Assembly: GCF_963855985.1 (NCBI RefSeq)
Contig: NC_087106.1
Location: 7,795,001 to 7,859,000, forward strand
Direction of reading: 5' to 3'
Length of the DNA: 64,000 bases
From: Ostrinia nubilalis
Taxonomy: Eukaryota; Arthropoda; Insecta; Lepidoptera; Crambidae
Part shown: positions 35,938 through 48,655 of the stretch, piece after piece
Position numbering within the stretch: position 1 is the stretch's first letter
Layout of the letters: every line of letters starts with the position of its first letter
Program-made: the position numbers and the translations under genes
The notes under the pieces: generated by a model
The model's database searches: none
The model's input: the letters and a program-made list of their open reading frames with translations, nothing else
What the model was told of the DNA's origin: nothing

Positions 35938-36799
35938 ATTTGGAATCCTTGGCTTTTTGTTCTAAATCGAAGGGAGTTATTTTGAGGCTTATGTATTTGC
36001 TTTAAAGATAATAAGATGTGTAGGTAAAGGTTACTTACTTATTAGTATTTGACGATTTGTAAGAACTAATTTAATCAGTCTAAGCAAATAAAGATATTAT
36101 TATTATGTTTTGATTTTGCTTGAAGTGACCGGCTAGAGAACCAAGGTCGGATTATTTTTTAGATATCACCAGTACGAGCACAGGGTGATTTTACCGAACA
36201 AAAATCCAGCACTGGGAGGGTGCTCCTCGCACAATGCTTATTAGGCATCTTAGCCAGGATACGCTCATGACATGTCATGTTCAAATTCAAAAAACGTTTA
36301 TTGCATGTCACATTACAATTTGTTGTTGCAAAATAGAAGTATACATGTTCGATGCACTTAGCACATTTTGTCATACTTATTAAGCTTCTTTAATTTGCAA
36401 AAAACATTAGAATTTAATAATTCAAGCTGTAAGCTGGCTCAGTGTTGGGGGTGGCCGCCCAGCCTACTAATAGTTGTAGTTTAAAGTGCTTTGTTGATGT
36501 GGTAAAGCATTTGTAGGTGCTTTATTTTATGAGCACAATGAGCCTTTTTAAAGGGGTATTTATTAAGAAACTCGTACCAGAAAGAGTTATCGTTCGATTG
36601 TGGTGATGCTAACAACGTATTTTGATTGGTAATGTTTGCGATTGAGGCTGACGGGGCCGCCGTTAGAATTGTATAAGATGGTTGTGGGTACGTTATTCAA
36701 TCTATTTATACAATATAGAGATTCGCGAGAATGCTCATTTGATCGAAAAGAGTGTTAAAACTATCAGAATCCCACGTACCTCGTTTCATCCGTTATGGA

Positions 36800-36955
36800 T
36801 CTCGCCGGGGTCCGAGTTTCTCCGGTATCCGACGCTCTGGGTCCACCTGCTCGTCGTCCGGAAGACACTCGTCCCCTTTGGCGCCAACCACCATCACGTA
36901 CATGTCGTTCGCGGTCACACACGCGCGGTCAATTGCACTTTTTAATTTTAAACTT
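36800..36955 (-). other. Short coding-like frame, unidentified
   Basis: Minus-strand frame ...VTANDMYVMVVGAKGDECLP then DDEQVDPERRIPEKLGPRRD and a stop. Its GC content is far above the surroundings. It could be one exon or a transposon piece; I do not recognise it. Confidence 0.25.
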
Positions 36956-37054
36956 AGTATAAGAACGTTGAGAAATAAATTATTTCAGTAAAAATCTGAG
37001 CAGAGTTTCTGCTTACGATGTTGCTAGTTTGGAAGTTAAAGACGCTAAGAACAA

Positions 37055-37235
37055 CTCCGAGCAAGCTCGCCCCCAGGTGACTAAAATGGCGGCAAACGGA
37101 AGTAAGTCAAATCAATTCCTATTAAATAATTGCGGAAATGACGTCATTTAAGGTATAAAATGGTTAAAAACTACACCGGAAGTAGACGCATCTCTCACCA
37201 GATGCTGTGCATCGTCACATGCCGAATAATAAAGT
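37055..37235. mobile_element. Reversed relative of the 32.6-kb fold-back element
   Basis: CCGAGCAAGCTCGCCCCCAG, AAAATGGCGGCAAACGGAAG and GGTGAGAGAT (as reverse complement) match the interior of 32640-32800. Ends CATGCCGAATAAT, matching the partial copy at 32894. Confidence 0.7.
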
Positions 37236-37842
37236 CCTTTTCAAGATTCAAATAAAGCATTATCTGCCTTAAAAAGTTATAAAAGTACAGTTCACCAAAA
37301 GTGTCATGGTCTTAGTAACTTGGGTATTGGGAGTTGAAGTTGATATTATTTCACTGAACTTCTTGAAAGTGGCTGAGTGCATTGGATTTTTTGAGTAGGT
37401 TTGTACAGATGAGAATGTGCATAACATCTCGTGAAAATTCATTAGGTGAGTAAAAATATTGTGTAAGTACAAAACCAGTATTTTAGTTGTACTTAAGTTG
37501 TAGTGGGCCTATAGGACCGTGCATGGTAGTACTTAGATTTGAAAAATATTTAGAAGACAAATACACAAACGTCCAAGCAAAAACGGCTAACTTTGAAACA
37601 ATGTCCACAGATCAGACCGTCTGACTGAAGACATTGAACAGAAATCAGGAATTGTGAAGAGGAATTATGGATTCAAGTGTACTGGGGGGCTAATATTCCT
37701 ACAGGCTGGATAATCTGGATATGTGTGGTAAGTAAGTCATAATAACTTTTTGAAATATCTTTCGAGTGAACTAAAGGACAGATAATTTCTTAGGAACACT
37801 TGCTCAGTTTCAGTTAATGAGGCCGTGAACTTTTTTTCGCTT

Positions 37843-37895
37843 TCGTTTTCAGCCAAATGACGTCCACTGCTGGACAAAGGCCTCCCCCTTTTTTC
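37843..37895 (-). mobile_element. RTE-like 3' end fragment (minimal)
   Basis: CAGCCAAATGACGTCCACTG then CTGGACAAAGGCCTCCCCC is the reverse complement of the RTE-like C-terminus ([10 protein letters not shown]). Confidence 0.55.
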
Positions 37896-38360
37896 GCTTA
37901 GGGCACTGCAATAGGTACCTAAGGAATACCGTAAAATGAAAGTGAGTTCCAAGTCCAAGTAATGATGATTTGTTGATTCACTAATCTAAAACTTCACAGA
38001 GAGTGCTTTTACTCCAAAATACTCCAAATGAAATGTCCTCTGTATGTGTAGCTTAATTTTCGAAAAATAAGATGTCGTACGTAGTATACTTGTAAGTTAA
38101 TTTACATTTTACGTGTGAGTCAAGCGGTTTTTCGTTAATCAATGACAAAATTCATTCAAGATCATTATGTTGCGCAACTCTGACGAAAATACTGCTCGAT
38201 GATCGGTTGTACCCTCAAAATAGTATTTTCATTCATCTCAACCCCTGACGTCAATACAAGACATTCCATTAAAAGTGATCCGCGGCCAGAATTCACACTT
38301 CCTGTATCACGCGAATCTCGATATAGAGAGAAATTATAGCGCCAAACAATATCACAATGC

Positions 38361-38616
38361 GGCTATATAAATTGCACCACTGCAAGACGGGTTGATAAGT
38401 CCACCAATGCCAAAAACCACCCAGTGTGCTGCCAGCAGCCGAGTAGGGGTGACGCGACGGCCATCTTGCCAGTTTTCCCGCGTTTTCGAACCGCCTAGTG
38501 TTAACTTAGTTCAAACCCAAGTGCCCTTATGAAGGAAGCAACACTAACGGATTTCTATAGTGATCCTGTACTCAATAGCACGTGTGATCGTGATAATAAT
38601 TTTTACAGAATATTAG
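38361..38616 (+). promoter_or_regulatory. Candidate promoter and 5' leader exon of the P-gp gene
   Basis: A TATA-like CTATATAAATTG at 38363 is followed by moderately GC-rich sequence ending in a perfect G|GTAAGT donor (exon end 38616). An ATG at 38529 opens 29 codons up to that donor. If this exon were spliced to 48473, that short frame would end at a TGA overlapping the P-gp ATG. The link over 9.8 kb is only inference; RNA evidence is needed. Confidence 0.3.
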
Positions 38617-40870
38617 GTAAGTAATTAGGTTACTTTTTCATATTTTTTTCTTTTATTAACCCTTAAATATGTACAGCAAAAGTATTTTTTTAAAATTGAT
38701 CATCAGTTTGTTAACCTATTTATGTTACTATCGTATTCAAAGCCAAAAGCGCAGTCCATTAATCATGGAAGTCTTCATACCGGCTTACTCGCACTGGTAG
38801 AGCCTGCATTCCATTGGCACGGCGCCAGCTTTCCACCCGGTGGTAATGGTGTAGGTACTATGAATCAGTTCAGGGTTAGGTAACACGGTTTATTCGGGGG
38901 GTTAAGTAACCCGTGTAACAAAGGTTAAATGAGTGCGAGCTTGGCTGAACCTTGTTATTGACCTATTGACTTTCACTAAAGTAACTTTTTTAAACTTTGA
39001 AAAAAATCGTGAAAATTCAGTTCGCACCCAACACGAGTCAGTTAATAGGTAGAGATGAAATCAAGACACAATTGTGATCAAGATTAGTATCTTGTCCTAC
39101 AATTATTACCTACTAATCCTACTATGTATTTAGATACCCTACCGTACCGTAAAAAGTAATGAAGGAGATTTCGTATTGAGCCAAGCATTAGTCCTTCTTA
39201 CTTAAATCTTTTTTTATGTTTTTAGATTTATAGCATTTGTAAAAACATACACAATTTTCATAACAATTGGCATGTGTTGGAATATCCCATATCGAGAAAA
39301 CAATCCGTTACTATTTTTCAATCAATCTGATACTTTATGCTCTCATTGTACAAATACCGCGTGTAAAGTAAATACCTAAGCATTAACCACTCAAGTAGTT
39401 TCATAAACATGTCTACCACGGAAAATTATTGCCTATTATTAGTGATCTATTAAAGAAAAAGTCAAAATAAGTTGCACAATACAATACAAACATATTGAAC
39501 GAGAATGGGAAATCCTAGTTCGCGCAATCAATTTTCTCGTTCAGGGTGAAAAGCCTTGGGTTATAATATGGGAGTGTCTGGGGTTGACCCTCCTTGATTT
39601 TGTTAGTGAGCTATGACTTAACTGGTTTTTTGCACGTGCTATAATGAAGAATCATTAATCACGTTTTAACTGGAATGTGTCTGTCGCAAAGTAGAATTTA
39701 AATAATTAGGTACGAAACTTTCTTTATTTTTTTACCCGATTGCCACGGAAGGGTTATGTTTTTTTAGAATATTGTAACTTTACTTACATAATGTTTAGTG
39801 AAATCATCATTATAACTTCTTGAAATCATTAAATAAATAAATAACTGCATTGATGCGTCCACACCACATGTCATGAAGTTGGAAAAGTTTTGCGACCCTG
39901 AAATATCGTTTTCCCTGAAGGACATCATACATTTCAAATGATCTTCAATTTACTTTAAATTTTTAAAAGTTTTTGAATTTGTATTACTATTGTGGATAAA
40001 TAATTATGCATAGATCTGCAGTTCTTAACGTTCCAGTTATTTAATAGGTATAGGTACAACTGCAAAAAGAGCTCAAGGATCGAGTGAGGAAATTTTTCAG
40101 AATATCAGTTGAATTCAGTTGTCTTTTTTCCCATACCGTGAATAATATGCAGCGATGAAAAGAGCTTGAAGATATAATAGAATGAGGAAATTTTTACCAT
40201 TTTTAAGATATAGGTAAAACTTCCGCAAAATGCGTGAATTGAGATATTACAATCATTTAAAAGAGTGCTTCTTTAAAGAACTGGTAATTTTAATCATGTT
40301 CCTCGTGGTTTCATGGTATACTTGGTGGACTAACGGCGACCCCACATGTTGTTAAAATGTGTAGACTCCAGCGACTACTCATGTAGGTAACTCTAGAAAG
40401 TGGTGACCTATACTGAACACACTAAACTTCTTCATTCATTCCCATTTTATGTTATGGGAGATCTTATATTGGCCACAAGTAAACGCAAAGCATTTCCTCC
40501 TTGTAAAAAAGTGGATCACTATAGAGCTATAGTTCTACATGCTGCATTCCTTAACCCAGCGGTTGCTAACCCTGTCTTGGCGAGGGTTGGCGTCACAACG
40601 CCGTCGCGACGCTGCGGCGACGCGTCGCCAGTTCACTCTAGATTTACGATCGAATTATTCGCTCCTCGTCTAGCGAGTTTATGGACTTACTAATATTGTT
40701 AACAGCGTGGAATTAACGATGATAATATTGGCTATATTAATCACGGTAAGTTATCGTGTTAGAGCCTATTAATTGATACCATGTAAAGTAGCGGGATACA
40801 ACTTTAAAAGAACATTAATAAAACGTTGTTGTAATCTAGTCTTCTTCCGTTATTTCTAAAGTAGGTACTC
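38617..40870. other. Non-coding DNA between candidate leader and P-gp
   Basis: No supported gene. Near 40490 a fragment GCAAAGCATTTCCTCC plus an A-run resembles an R1-like 3' tail. Otherwise AT-rich and featureless. Confidence 0.35.
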
Positions 40871-40880
40871 GAGTATAAGA

Positions 40881-41051
40881 GTACGCGCACACCGTTGATT
40901 TTTCGTCGGCCGATAGTTTAGTCGGGCAGTTGATCAGTATGGGCATGTATGGGAGTGCGCACACTACGCCGATTCAATTTGGCCGTTTCTGCATACAAAT
41001 TAAAATCGGGCACAACTATCGGCCAACTAAAAATCAACGGTGTGCGCCTAC
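40881..41051. mobile_element. Harbinger-like MITE (copy 1)
   Basis: GCGCACACCGTTGATTTTTC then GTCGGCCGATAG at the left is inverted as CTATCGGCCAACTAAAAATC then AACGGTGTGCGCC at the right. Relatives at 46202-46370 and 61262-61367. Confidence 0.7.
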
Positions 41052-41551
41052 TCTAAATAATAAATATCCTTAGACATTTTACACTACGCTTCTAGTCCCA
41101 AACTAAGCAAAGTTTGTACTATGGGTAGGTTAGGTACTAGACAACAGATATAAACATACTTAAATACTTTATTTTGTAAATAAATACATTGATAGTTACA
41201 GATTTTACTTATGAATACAAAAACAAAGGTTATTCTGATTATATTGAGTTAGAGTTGTGGAACTCCGGAAAAAAGATGTACTGACATACATCCGCGTGCC
41301 TAAGTGTGAATCGCTCTTCAACTCAAATGCTTCTTAAACACATTTTCAACTCTTATATTGAATCTACAAGAGTTGAAGACTAAAATCTTACTCTCGTAGA
41401 GATAAAGGTTCTCTTCCGGAAAAAGAGTTATTCTGCGCATCTCTATTTTGAGTAGAGTATGGAGCCACAATTTAATTGGCTTTTCTTTCAGTATCTCACA
41501 TCGCGTATCTATGCGCGAATGCATCTGAACGCAATGTATGGGGTTCTAGTC

Positions 41552-41690
41552 ATCATCATCATCATTTCAGCCATAGGACGTCCACTGCTGAACATAGGCC
41601 TCGCCTAATGCTTTCCACGTTGATCGATTGGTAGCGGCCTGCATCCAGCGCTTCCCTGCTACCTTTACGAGGGTTACCTATGGGGTTCTA
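41552..41690 (-). mobile_element. RTE-like 3' end fragment
   Basis: CATCATCATCATCATTTCAG tail followed by CCATAGGACGTCCACTGCTG and GTAGCGGCCTGCATCCAGCG: reverse complement of an RTE-like C-terminus with a microsatellite tail. Confidence 0.65.
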
Positions 41691-42199
41691 GTAGGTATCT
41701 CAAAATCGCACATGTGCAAACGTGCGTAGAACTAACCTGAAAACGGTCTTACCTAACTTTCATATTATTACACAACCTAATCTTCACTTTTTTCAGGCAT
41801 TATTACTTGAATGCTTAATATTTTTCTCTTTATAGCTTCTTCAAGGCAACCATCAATAGCTAATGGAATGCCGTTTTCACCTGTTTTCAAGGAGGCATTA
41901 AACTGAAATGTCTTCAGCTGTTTTCGTTGTTCACAGGTTTTTATGAGATATAAACTGGAAGGCCCATGATAGCTATATTTTTATTTTTTATCGCTATAGT
42001 AAGGTGAAAATTAGCAGTATTATTAATTAGTTGTTGCCTGCATTGGTCGTTTTCAAGTTTTATAAGTTTGTCCTTATTGTTTTTATATTGAATAGGATTG
42101 ATCTTGAGGACAAGACTTGTTCCTATTCTATATCTTTGACTATTCGTGAAACCAGCTCATTTTTACACATTCTCATGTGGCTTCTTTTAGCCTCGTTCG

Positions 42200-42352
42200 T
42201 TTCAGCAGTTTCAGCCAAAAGACGTCCACTGCTGGACAGAAGCCTCCCCCAAGTATTTCCATAACGACCGGTCCTGCGCTGCCCGCATCCAGGTTTTTCC
42301 CGCGACCTTCACCAGATCGTTAGTCTTCATCGGTCCACCTCACTAGGTGGAC
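42200..42352 (-). mobile_element. RTE-like 3' end fragment
   Basis: CAGCCAAAAGACGTCCACTG through CCAGATCGTTAG and GGTCCACCTCACTAGGTGGA: reverse complement of the TRWTDDL..QQWTSFG region. Confidence 0.65.
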
Positions 42353-43227
42353 CTGCCCACCTGCCTCTTTTAGCCTCACTTGGCATCAAACCAGAAAGAG
42401 ACAGAGAACTGACGTGTTTACTGATTGTTATTTTTAGTTTCCAATAGCAAGTCTCGTTTGCTTTTTTAAGGGAATGTTTGGTAGGTAGTTGATAGTAAAA
42501 CCCTATAATTGGTTCACATTACAATATACTAGAGCTATTTATGCCAGCACCAGTGCGATGATCAGATTGTTGGCTCCCAAGCAAAACAAGCCACACAATA
42601 GCCGGCCCTCAACTCGATCGCTGATTGTGCATGATCACAACGTATATCTAATTTGACAGCTTCAATGGTGACGTGACTAGTTTTCCAAGTCCACGTGAGT
42701 TCCTGGGTTTGAACCTTTGCTCAGTTTATAATAGATAAAAATTGGTCCAACTATCGCTACCATTGCAGCCTCTAACCCAAACAAATATCTACAGCGTGAG
42801 AAAGGACAATATTTTTTTCTAGGCTTTCGCGGTTTGTGTTTAGCCACAACGGACACATTATTTAATCCTTCAAGGCCCGCGAATCTAGACACAATAGATA
42901 ATCAATTGTTATGGCATTAATGTATGCCGTCTGGGACTTTAAAGGTTAATTGGCCCCAAAAATAATTTCAACTGTCTTAATATACCTCTACCTAATAATG
43001 GTCTTAGTTAATACTTTGAATGGGCTAGAAATCTCAGACGACAGATAAAAGTCCTCAATGCTATACTCGTACATCCGAGGACAATGTTGTGCTGGGGAGT
43101 ATGGGATCATATCACGTGAGCTGCAAATTATCCGCCCTTAGTGATAGCGTAATAATGACTAGAAAGCACGAAAGTTTTGCAATACTCGTTTTATAAAAGT
43201 ACGAGTAAGTTAAGACCAAAATATCTT

Positions 43228-43400
43228 TCTTCTTTTTCTTCTTCGTCGCTACACTTGTGGCAGAGTGGTCGTGGTTGTCACACCTGGTTTGGTGGCAAGC
43301 TTCACAGTCCATCGCCATTCCTCCCGCATTGCAGCCTTTCTTGTACACTCGTGGAGTGGACCATTGTGTGCGGTTTTGACCTGATCGGTCCATATTCTCT
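43228..43400 (-). repeat. Interspersed repeat with minus-strand coding-like frame
   Basis: CTTCTTCGTCGCTACACTTG, GGCAGAGTGGTCGTGG and the end GACCTGATCGGTCCAT form a unit that I recall as common in moth genomes. The minus frame holds GCNAGGMAMDCEACHQTRCD. Probably a retroelement fragment. Confidence 0.35.
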
Positions 43401-45820
43401 TTAGCTGCTTTTAATCTAACAGACGCTTGACTAAATCTTACATTAACTATTCCATATTAATAGAAGGGTGTCTCTGACGCGCATCCCGTGACGTTCCGCC
43501 TTGTTAGTTACGCAACATCCCGCGTCAACGTTGCACAACTGCAGCACCTGACTACCTAATACAAGACAACACAATTCATTCAGACTTTCGCGCACACTAT
43601 CACCGAGTCATACGGTTCACAATACACCGATTATTGCACCTTAATAATAGTCCCACTGGCAAACGCACTTGGCGTCTGATAGTGTCCCGTTTTAACTGTA
43701 CTCGTCTGGCCCTTGATCTAAATCTAATTAATGAACGAGATATAGGACATGTCTGATTTATCTGGTGCATGCCTCTGGAATAATGTTTCGCTTGTTTTAG
43801 GGACAGTTGTATCTAGTTCATTTGGGATACCTGGATCTGACTGGCCACCGTAGCCGTTGCCATATACCCACCCACTTCTTGTACGGAACGGCTAATCTAG
43901 CATTGCATGCAGTTGTATTAGGTCTTCTCATATTGTTATGCCATGTTGCAAATGGGATCAGACTTTATAACCATAGGCGTCCTACACGCTCAATCAGGCC
44001 TGCCTATATGACAATCGGATAGATACAATCTGCATTCATTCTTAACCAAACTAAGAACATCAACTGCATTAAGTGACTTTATTGGTGTATTTCATATTGG
44101 AATCCCCGAACTTCCAAGTTAAGACTGTTCAACTCTAACCATAGGACTTCAGAGGCGTTCTGACTACTTTACGTCGATGGGAACCCCTGCATAAATTAAT
44201 CGTTACGACACGTTAAATATAATTAGACACGTTCACAGATTTCATTAGAAAATTAATTAACGCCTTCATTAGTTAACTTACTCATGTTTGTCCAATCCAT
44301 TAACTCACTACTGTGATTAATCATTTCTATGGCAAATTACAAGTTACGTCGTTAATATTTTATGACAAGACCTCGATCATTTATACAGCCAAGTATTACG
44401 TAGGTAGATGTAACTGTTTCTTTGTTAAATAAGTTGACGTCATTGACCAATCTATCCCTGAAAATAGAGTTAGTTTTCATCGTAAATTGATGAAAACTAT
44501 CAAAAGATTTTCAGGAATTTTTAAACTTAGATTTTCAGGGTCAATAAATATGTATCAGAATCAATAAATATGTAGTTAATCTATGAAGATATGAAGTTAA
44601 TCTATTGAGTTTTCAATAAGTAATTCTTGACTTACGAAATCTATGGTAGAGTCGCGGTTTAAAAGTTATTGTTAAGATTATAAATAAATCTGTTTATCTT
44701 TTAAAATTATATTGCCGTCATTCAATTCCAGAAAGAGAAAACGCTTAATTCCTTATTTGTATCAGTATCATTCGATAGTTAATTAATTACTATTTGCTGT
44801 ACCATATCATTGACAGATAACCGATGTTTGTGGATCCAGTACTAGCAGACAGTATGTTTGTTTTTGGTCGAGTTTATTACGCCGGTACACAAGAGGCACT
44901 TGAAAAAGTCACATCCGTGCGTGAATATTATATTTTTTTCCAAAATTGGAAAGAAAGAAATTTGAAGAGCAGTCGCCCGGCAAGCGAAAGGTCGTGGGCT
45001 CCATTCCCGCCTTAGGCAGTTCGATTTTTTCAAGTTATTTATTTATAATTAAGTTTCAGAAGCGACTCTAATCGCTAAGAAATTTTAATAACTATTGAAA
45101 AAAAGATCCAGAAAGAGCCGCCTCCGAGCATAATGCCTCTAGACCTGGCCGAACTTGGATACTCGGCTTTGTAATTCAAATCATATTTCGCTTGGATGAA
45201 TTAGACATAATGCATGTCAGATAGCTAACTAATAGTAAAATGGCAGTTAGATCACTACTACTTCTAAACTTTAAAGCCATACACTACTAAACTCTACCGA
45301 TAGGCATGTAGGCATGTGTACCGATAGACTTTTATTTACATCTTCCTGAGATTGCACTACAAAATTAGGTTCGATAAGACCTTTCCTTTTTTTAAGGTCC
45401 TTCACTCGTCTCGTCCCGTCGCCTCGCCCGCCCCCCCCTCTAAAAACTAAACTGTTGACTTGAAAAATCTGGAAAAATTCATATTAATAGTGCTTTTCAT
45501 GAACTTTCAAGGAAAACTACAACGGTTACGTTAGATCAGTTAGTTTAAGAGTAAAAGTGGCTTAGTACAATTTTTAACCTAATAAAAAATCCTTAGAAGA
45601 AGTAATTACTTGTTTTACAATGAAGACGTGACATAGATAACATACATTTTGCAGTAAAACTCCAACAAACTTATTTATTACCTTACATGCCTAACTCATT
45701 GATATATCTGAGATCATAACTCCATTAATCCTGTACTAAAAGCGATAGAAAAATGTCTCTATCCGATAAAACAAATAAACAACTCTATTAAACATCATTA
45801 AGCTTGTAATTTAAGGCAGG
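43401..45820. other. Intergenic or intronic DNA, no gene seen
   Basis: AT-rich; no coding, RNA or repeat structure that I can support. Confidence 0.35.
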
Positions 45821-45825
45821 TTAAA

Positions 45826-45892
45826 TTGACTGGATCGGGTATTGATCCCGGTACTTCGCATGCTAAGCAAGCGCTGCTAACGCTACATCTCA
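45826..45892 (-). pseudogene. tRNA-Ala(AGC)-like pseudogene or SINE head
   Basis: The minus strand reads TAGCGTTAGCAGCGCTTGC then TTAGCATGCGAAGTACCGGG and ATCAATACCCG. The anticodon arm CTTGC-TTAGCAT-GCGAA with anticodon AGC and a T-arm CCGGG-ATCAATA-CCCG are clear. The D-loop is shortened and the acceptor stem does not pair, so it is not a functional tRNA. Confidence 0.5.
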
Positions 45893-45939
45893 GTAATTTT
45901 ATGTTTCTGTAAATACAACTGAATATTATCAACTTACTT

Positions 45940-46190
45940 TGCCCGCGGCTTCACCCACGTGGAATTTTGTCTGTAACAGAAAAACCTTATCGCGCGCGTC
46001 CCTGTTTCAAAAACCGGGATAAAAACATTGAGTTACCTATAATGTACTACGTAGTAATATTACTTCAATGGATAAAAACTATCCTATGTCCTTTCCCGGG
46101 ACTCTAACTATCTTTATGCCAAATTTCATCAAAATCGCTTCAATGGCTTAGGCGTGAAAGCGTGACAGACAGACAATATTAGTACGCATA
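45940..46190. repeat. Interspersed repeat (TTGCCCGCGGCTTCACC)
   Basis: Starts TTTGCCCGCGGCTTCACCCA, has CCTATGTCCTTTCCCGGG and CAAATTTCATCAAAATCGCT, and ends near GTGACAGACAGACAATATTA. Same broad class as the repeat at 15.1 kb, in the opposite sense. Confidence 0.55.
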
Positions 46191-46201
46191 AATATTTATT
46201 G

Positions 46202-46370
46202 GTAAGCCACCGATTTTTAGTTAGCCGATAGTTGGGTCGGGCTGTGAATCAGTATGGAGATGTATGAAAGTGCGCACATTATACCGATTTGCTATCGGCC
46301 GATTCTTCATACAAATTATAATTGGGCTTAACTATCTGCCAACTAAAAGTCGTTGGTCTGCGCCTAGGTA
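46202..46370. mobile_element. Harbinger-like MITE (copy 2)
   Basis: GCCACCGATTTTTAGTTAGC then CGATAG at the left, CCAACTAAAAGTCGTTGGTC then TGCGCCTAGG at the right. TAA at both borders, consistent with a TWA target duplication. Confidence 0.65.
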
Positions 46371-48472
46371 AACGCTGTGACCTTGACCCTGTCGACCTAC
46401 GAACCTGCGACTAATCTAACATCCGGGCCAAAAATAGAAGAAAAGATTGTAATTGGATCGTGACCATTCCACTTTAGGTTCTCCTTCCTGAAAAGAAAGT
46501 GCAATTTCGATAATGAGCTAGAATTATTCAGTATGTGAACACATAAACGAACTACGAGAACTTACTATGGAATTCCGTAGCAATTTCGTAGTCCGTGACT
46601 TTACTACATAACTACGAAATGGCTACATTTTAATAAGCCCGAAATACGCGCGTCAATATTTTTTCACGCATTGTTGTTACGGTGCAAGTTGTTGGTATGT
46701 ACGTGTAGTAACCACCACATAAATGTACACAATTATGTACATAGTTTTCAGCAACATAGCCGCTACGGCTACGAATAGCATAGAGTAGACACGAGAGCCT
46801 ACGTTTAACATTTTTTTGTCGTCGTTTACAGCTCAGAGTACAAAAATGAAACTTTTCAGTAAGCTTTTTTATAAGCTCTTATTCTGAAACATGTCTTGCA
46901 ACTCTTCGAACTACTCAGGTTTCTATATTTAGACCAATCATCAGGCTGTATCTATTCCTATCTAGTGTAGATTCATCATGAGTTTTGCTTCACGATATTC
47001 ACATAGCCTAGTTTTTGCCGCAAGCCTACAAAAAGGTTACACGAGTAGAGTCATAAAAATACTTAATTGTGTTTCTATTAACCACTTCAAAATAAGAGGC
47101 CGCTCCCAAGTTCACAAGTCTCTTCTGTAGACAGCTCTTAAACACCGCAATGCAGCAAGCGTAATCGACGTTCGCTATATTATCGAGCAAGTTTAGCGAA
47201 TGTATAAAGTTTCAAACATAATTTTAATTAGAGACTCCAAGACAATAACATAAGCAGCGGAATTTTGGTTAGGACGAATATCGTTAACTCGTCTACTTTT
47301 TTTTTGCAAACTCGCACCTTATTAACCTAGGTAAGTAATTACAACTAATTAAGATGCTACGATGGATTTGGCGTTTTATTGTTTAAGCTGTACATTATAA
47401 TTTGAAGATTTCTTTGTTTATTTGAGGGTGGCTTTGTTACCATTCAAATTGAAATCAAAACAGAATGTAGGATTGGATTTAATTTAGCTTTCTAAGAATG
47501 AACTTGAACATCTAAACAGCTCATGTTTTAGTTATGAATAAACTTATTATGTTTTCCACAACAATACACATTCTTATTAACGCAACTATGACACAACCGT
47601 GGTATTCTGTTTACAGTCATATAATATTTAGCTTTCAAGGCACTGTAAGCAATAACTATTTTCCCGTAATATTTTGTAAGGTTTCTCGCAATATTTATTT
47701 CCAGCGTTATTATTTTCTACTAGCTGACCTGGCAGTCAGTAGTATCAAACAGGGAGGATCAATAAAAAATACTTTTTAAAATTTTTCTCTTCTAATGACT
47801 ATGACCATTTCTCTAACTTCAAGGCATAACCGAATAGCACACTCCTCGAGATTTGTCGTTTTGTCGTGGGTTTGAATAATTTAAAACTTTATTCAAACTC
47901 GCATAATGAAACATTTTCGGGTTTCACGTTTTATATTGGCTTCTTTGGAAGTCTTCGGAAAAAGCGCGTCCTGCAAATAAAAATGTTATAAAACCTTTTG
48001 ATCTCTTTAAAGTTTTGATTTAGTTCAGCAAAAAAATATAAACGTCATTTGAAATCCGCCAAAAAGTCGTCAGTCATTATTTGTAATCATACAAAATCGG
48101 CTTTTAGTATTGCTTTTAGTTCACGTATCTTTGTGATGATGATTAGTAGTCGTCGGAGAGACAATATAACGTGATAATGTGAAAAAGTGGGAGGTTGGTA
48201 TTATAGTACTCGTAAGTACTAAGATATACAACACGTTTTAGTAATAAATACTATTTGTTCAGGATATTCTAGGACTACAATAGTTTCTGTGTCTGTACTT
48301 ACTCCAATATTTTCGGATATTTACGTGACGATAATACTGATCTGGTAACTTGTGGCAGGTAGGTTCCTTATAGGGTGTAGACATCCGAGCGTACGAAGGC
48401 GCAGGCGCAGGCGGCCGTTAGTAATAAATAAGTATTACTGCAAAGTTCATTATTTTCCATTTCTCTTTCCAG

Positions 48473-48655
48473 ATCGGTTGACCCGAGAATGAAACGCGAT
48501 GATTCCTTAAAGAGCTTCACGAGGGTACCGCGCCGGCACAGCATCAGCGAGCAGATACCGGTGCTGTCGGTGCCGCTGCGCTCCAACTCGATTACTATCA
48601 GGCAGCTTGCTCAGCACTCCGCGTATTTAGCAGAAAGGGCTCTTAGGGAGGCGTA
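48473..48655 (+). CDS. P-gp first coding exon (source of an exon array)
   Basis: Acceptor TCTCTTTCCAG, donor GTAAGTGC. Encodes the cytosolic N-terminus [16 protein letters not shown] then [13 protein letters not shown] and ends at ..REA plus TA. Its last 108 bp (from CGAGCAG) recur downstream seven times, each time preceded by a TATACAG-like acceptor except in the copy at 49332. Confidence 0.9.

Noticed and set aside
44824..45033. Overlapping open frames on both strands
   Set aside because: No splice context, domain or family resemblance; random frames.
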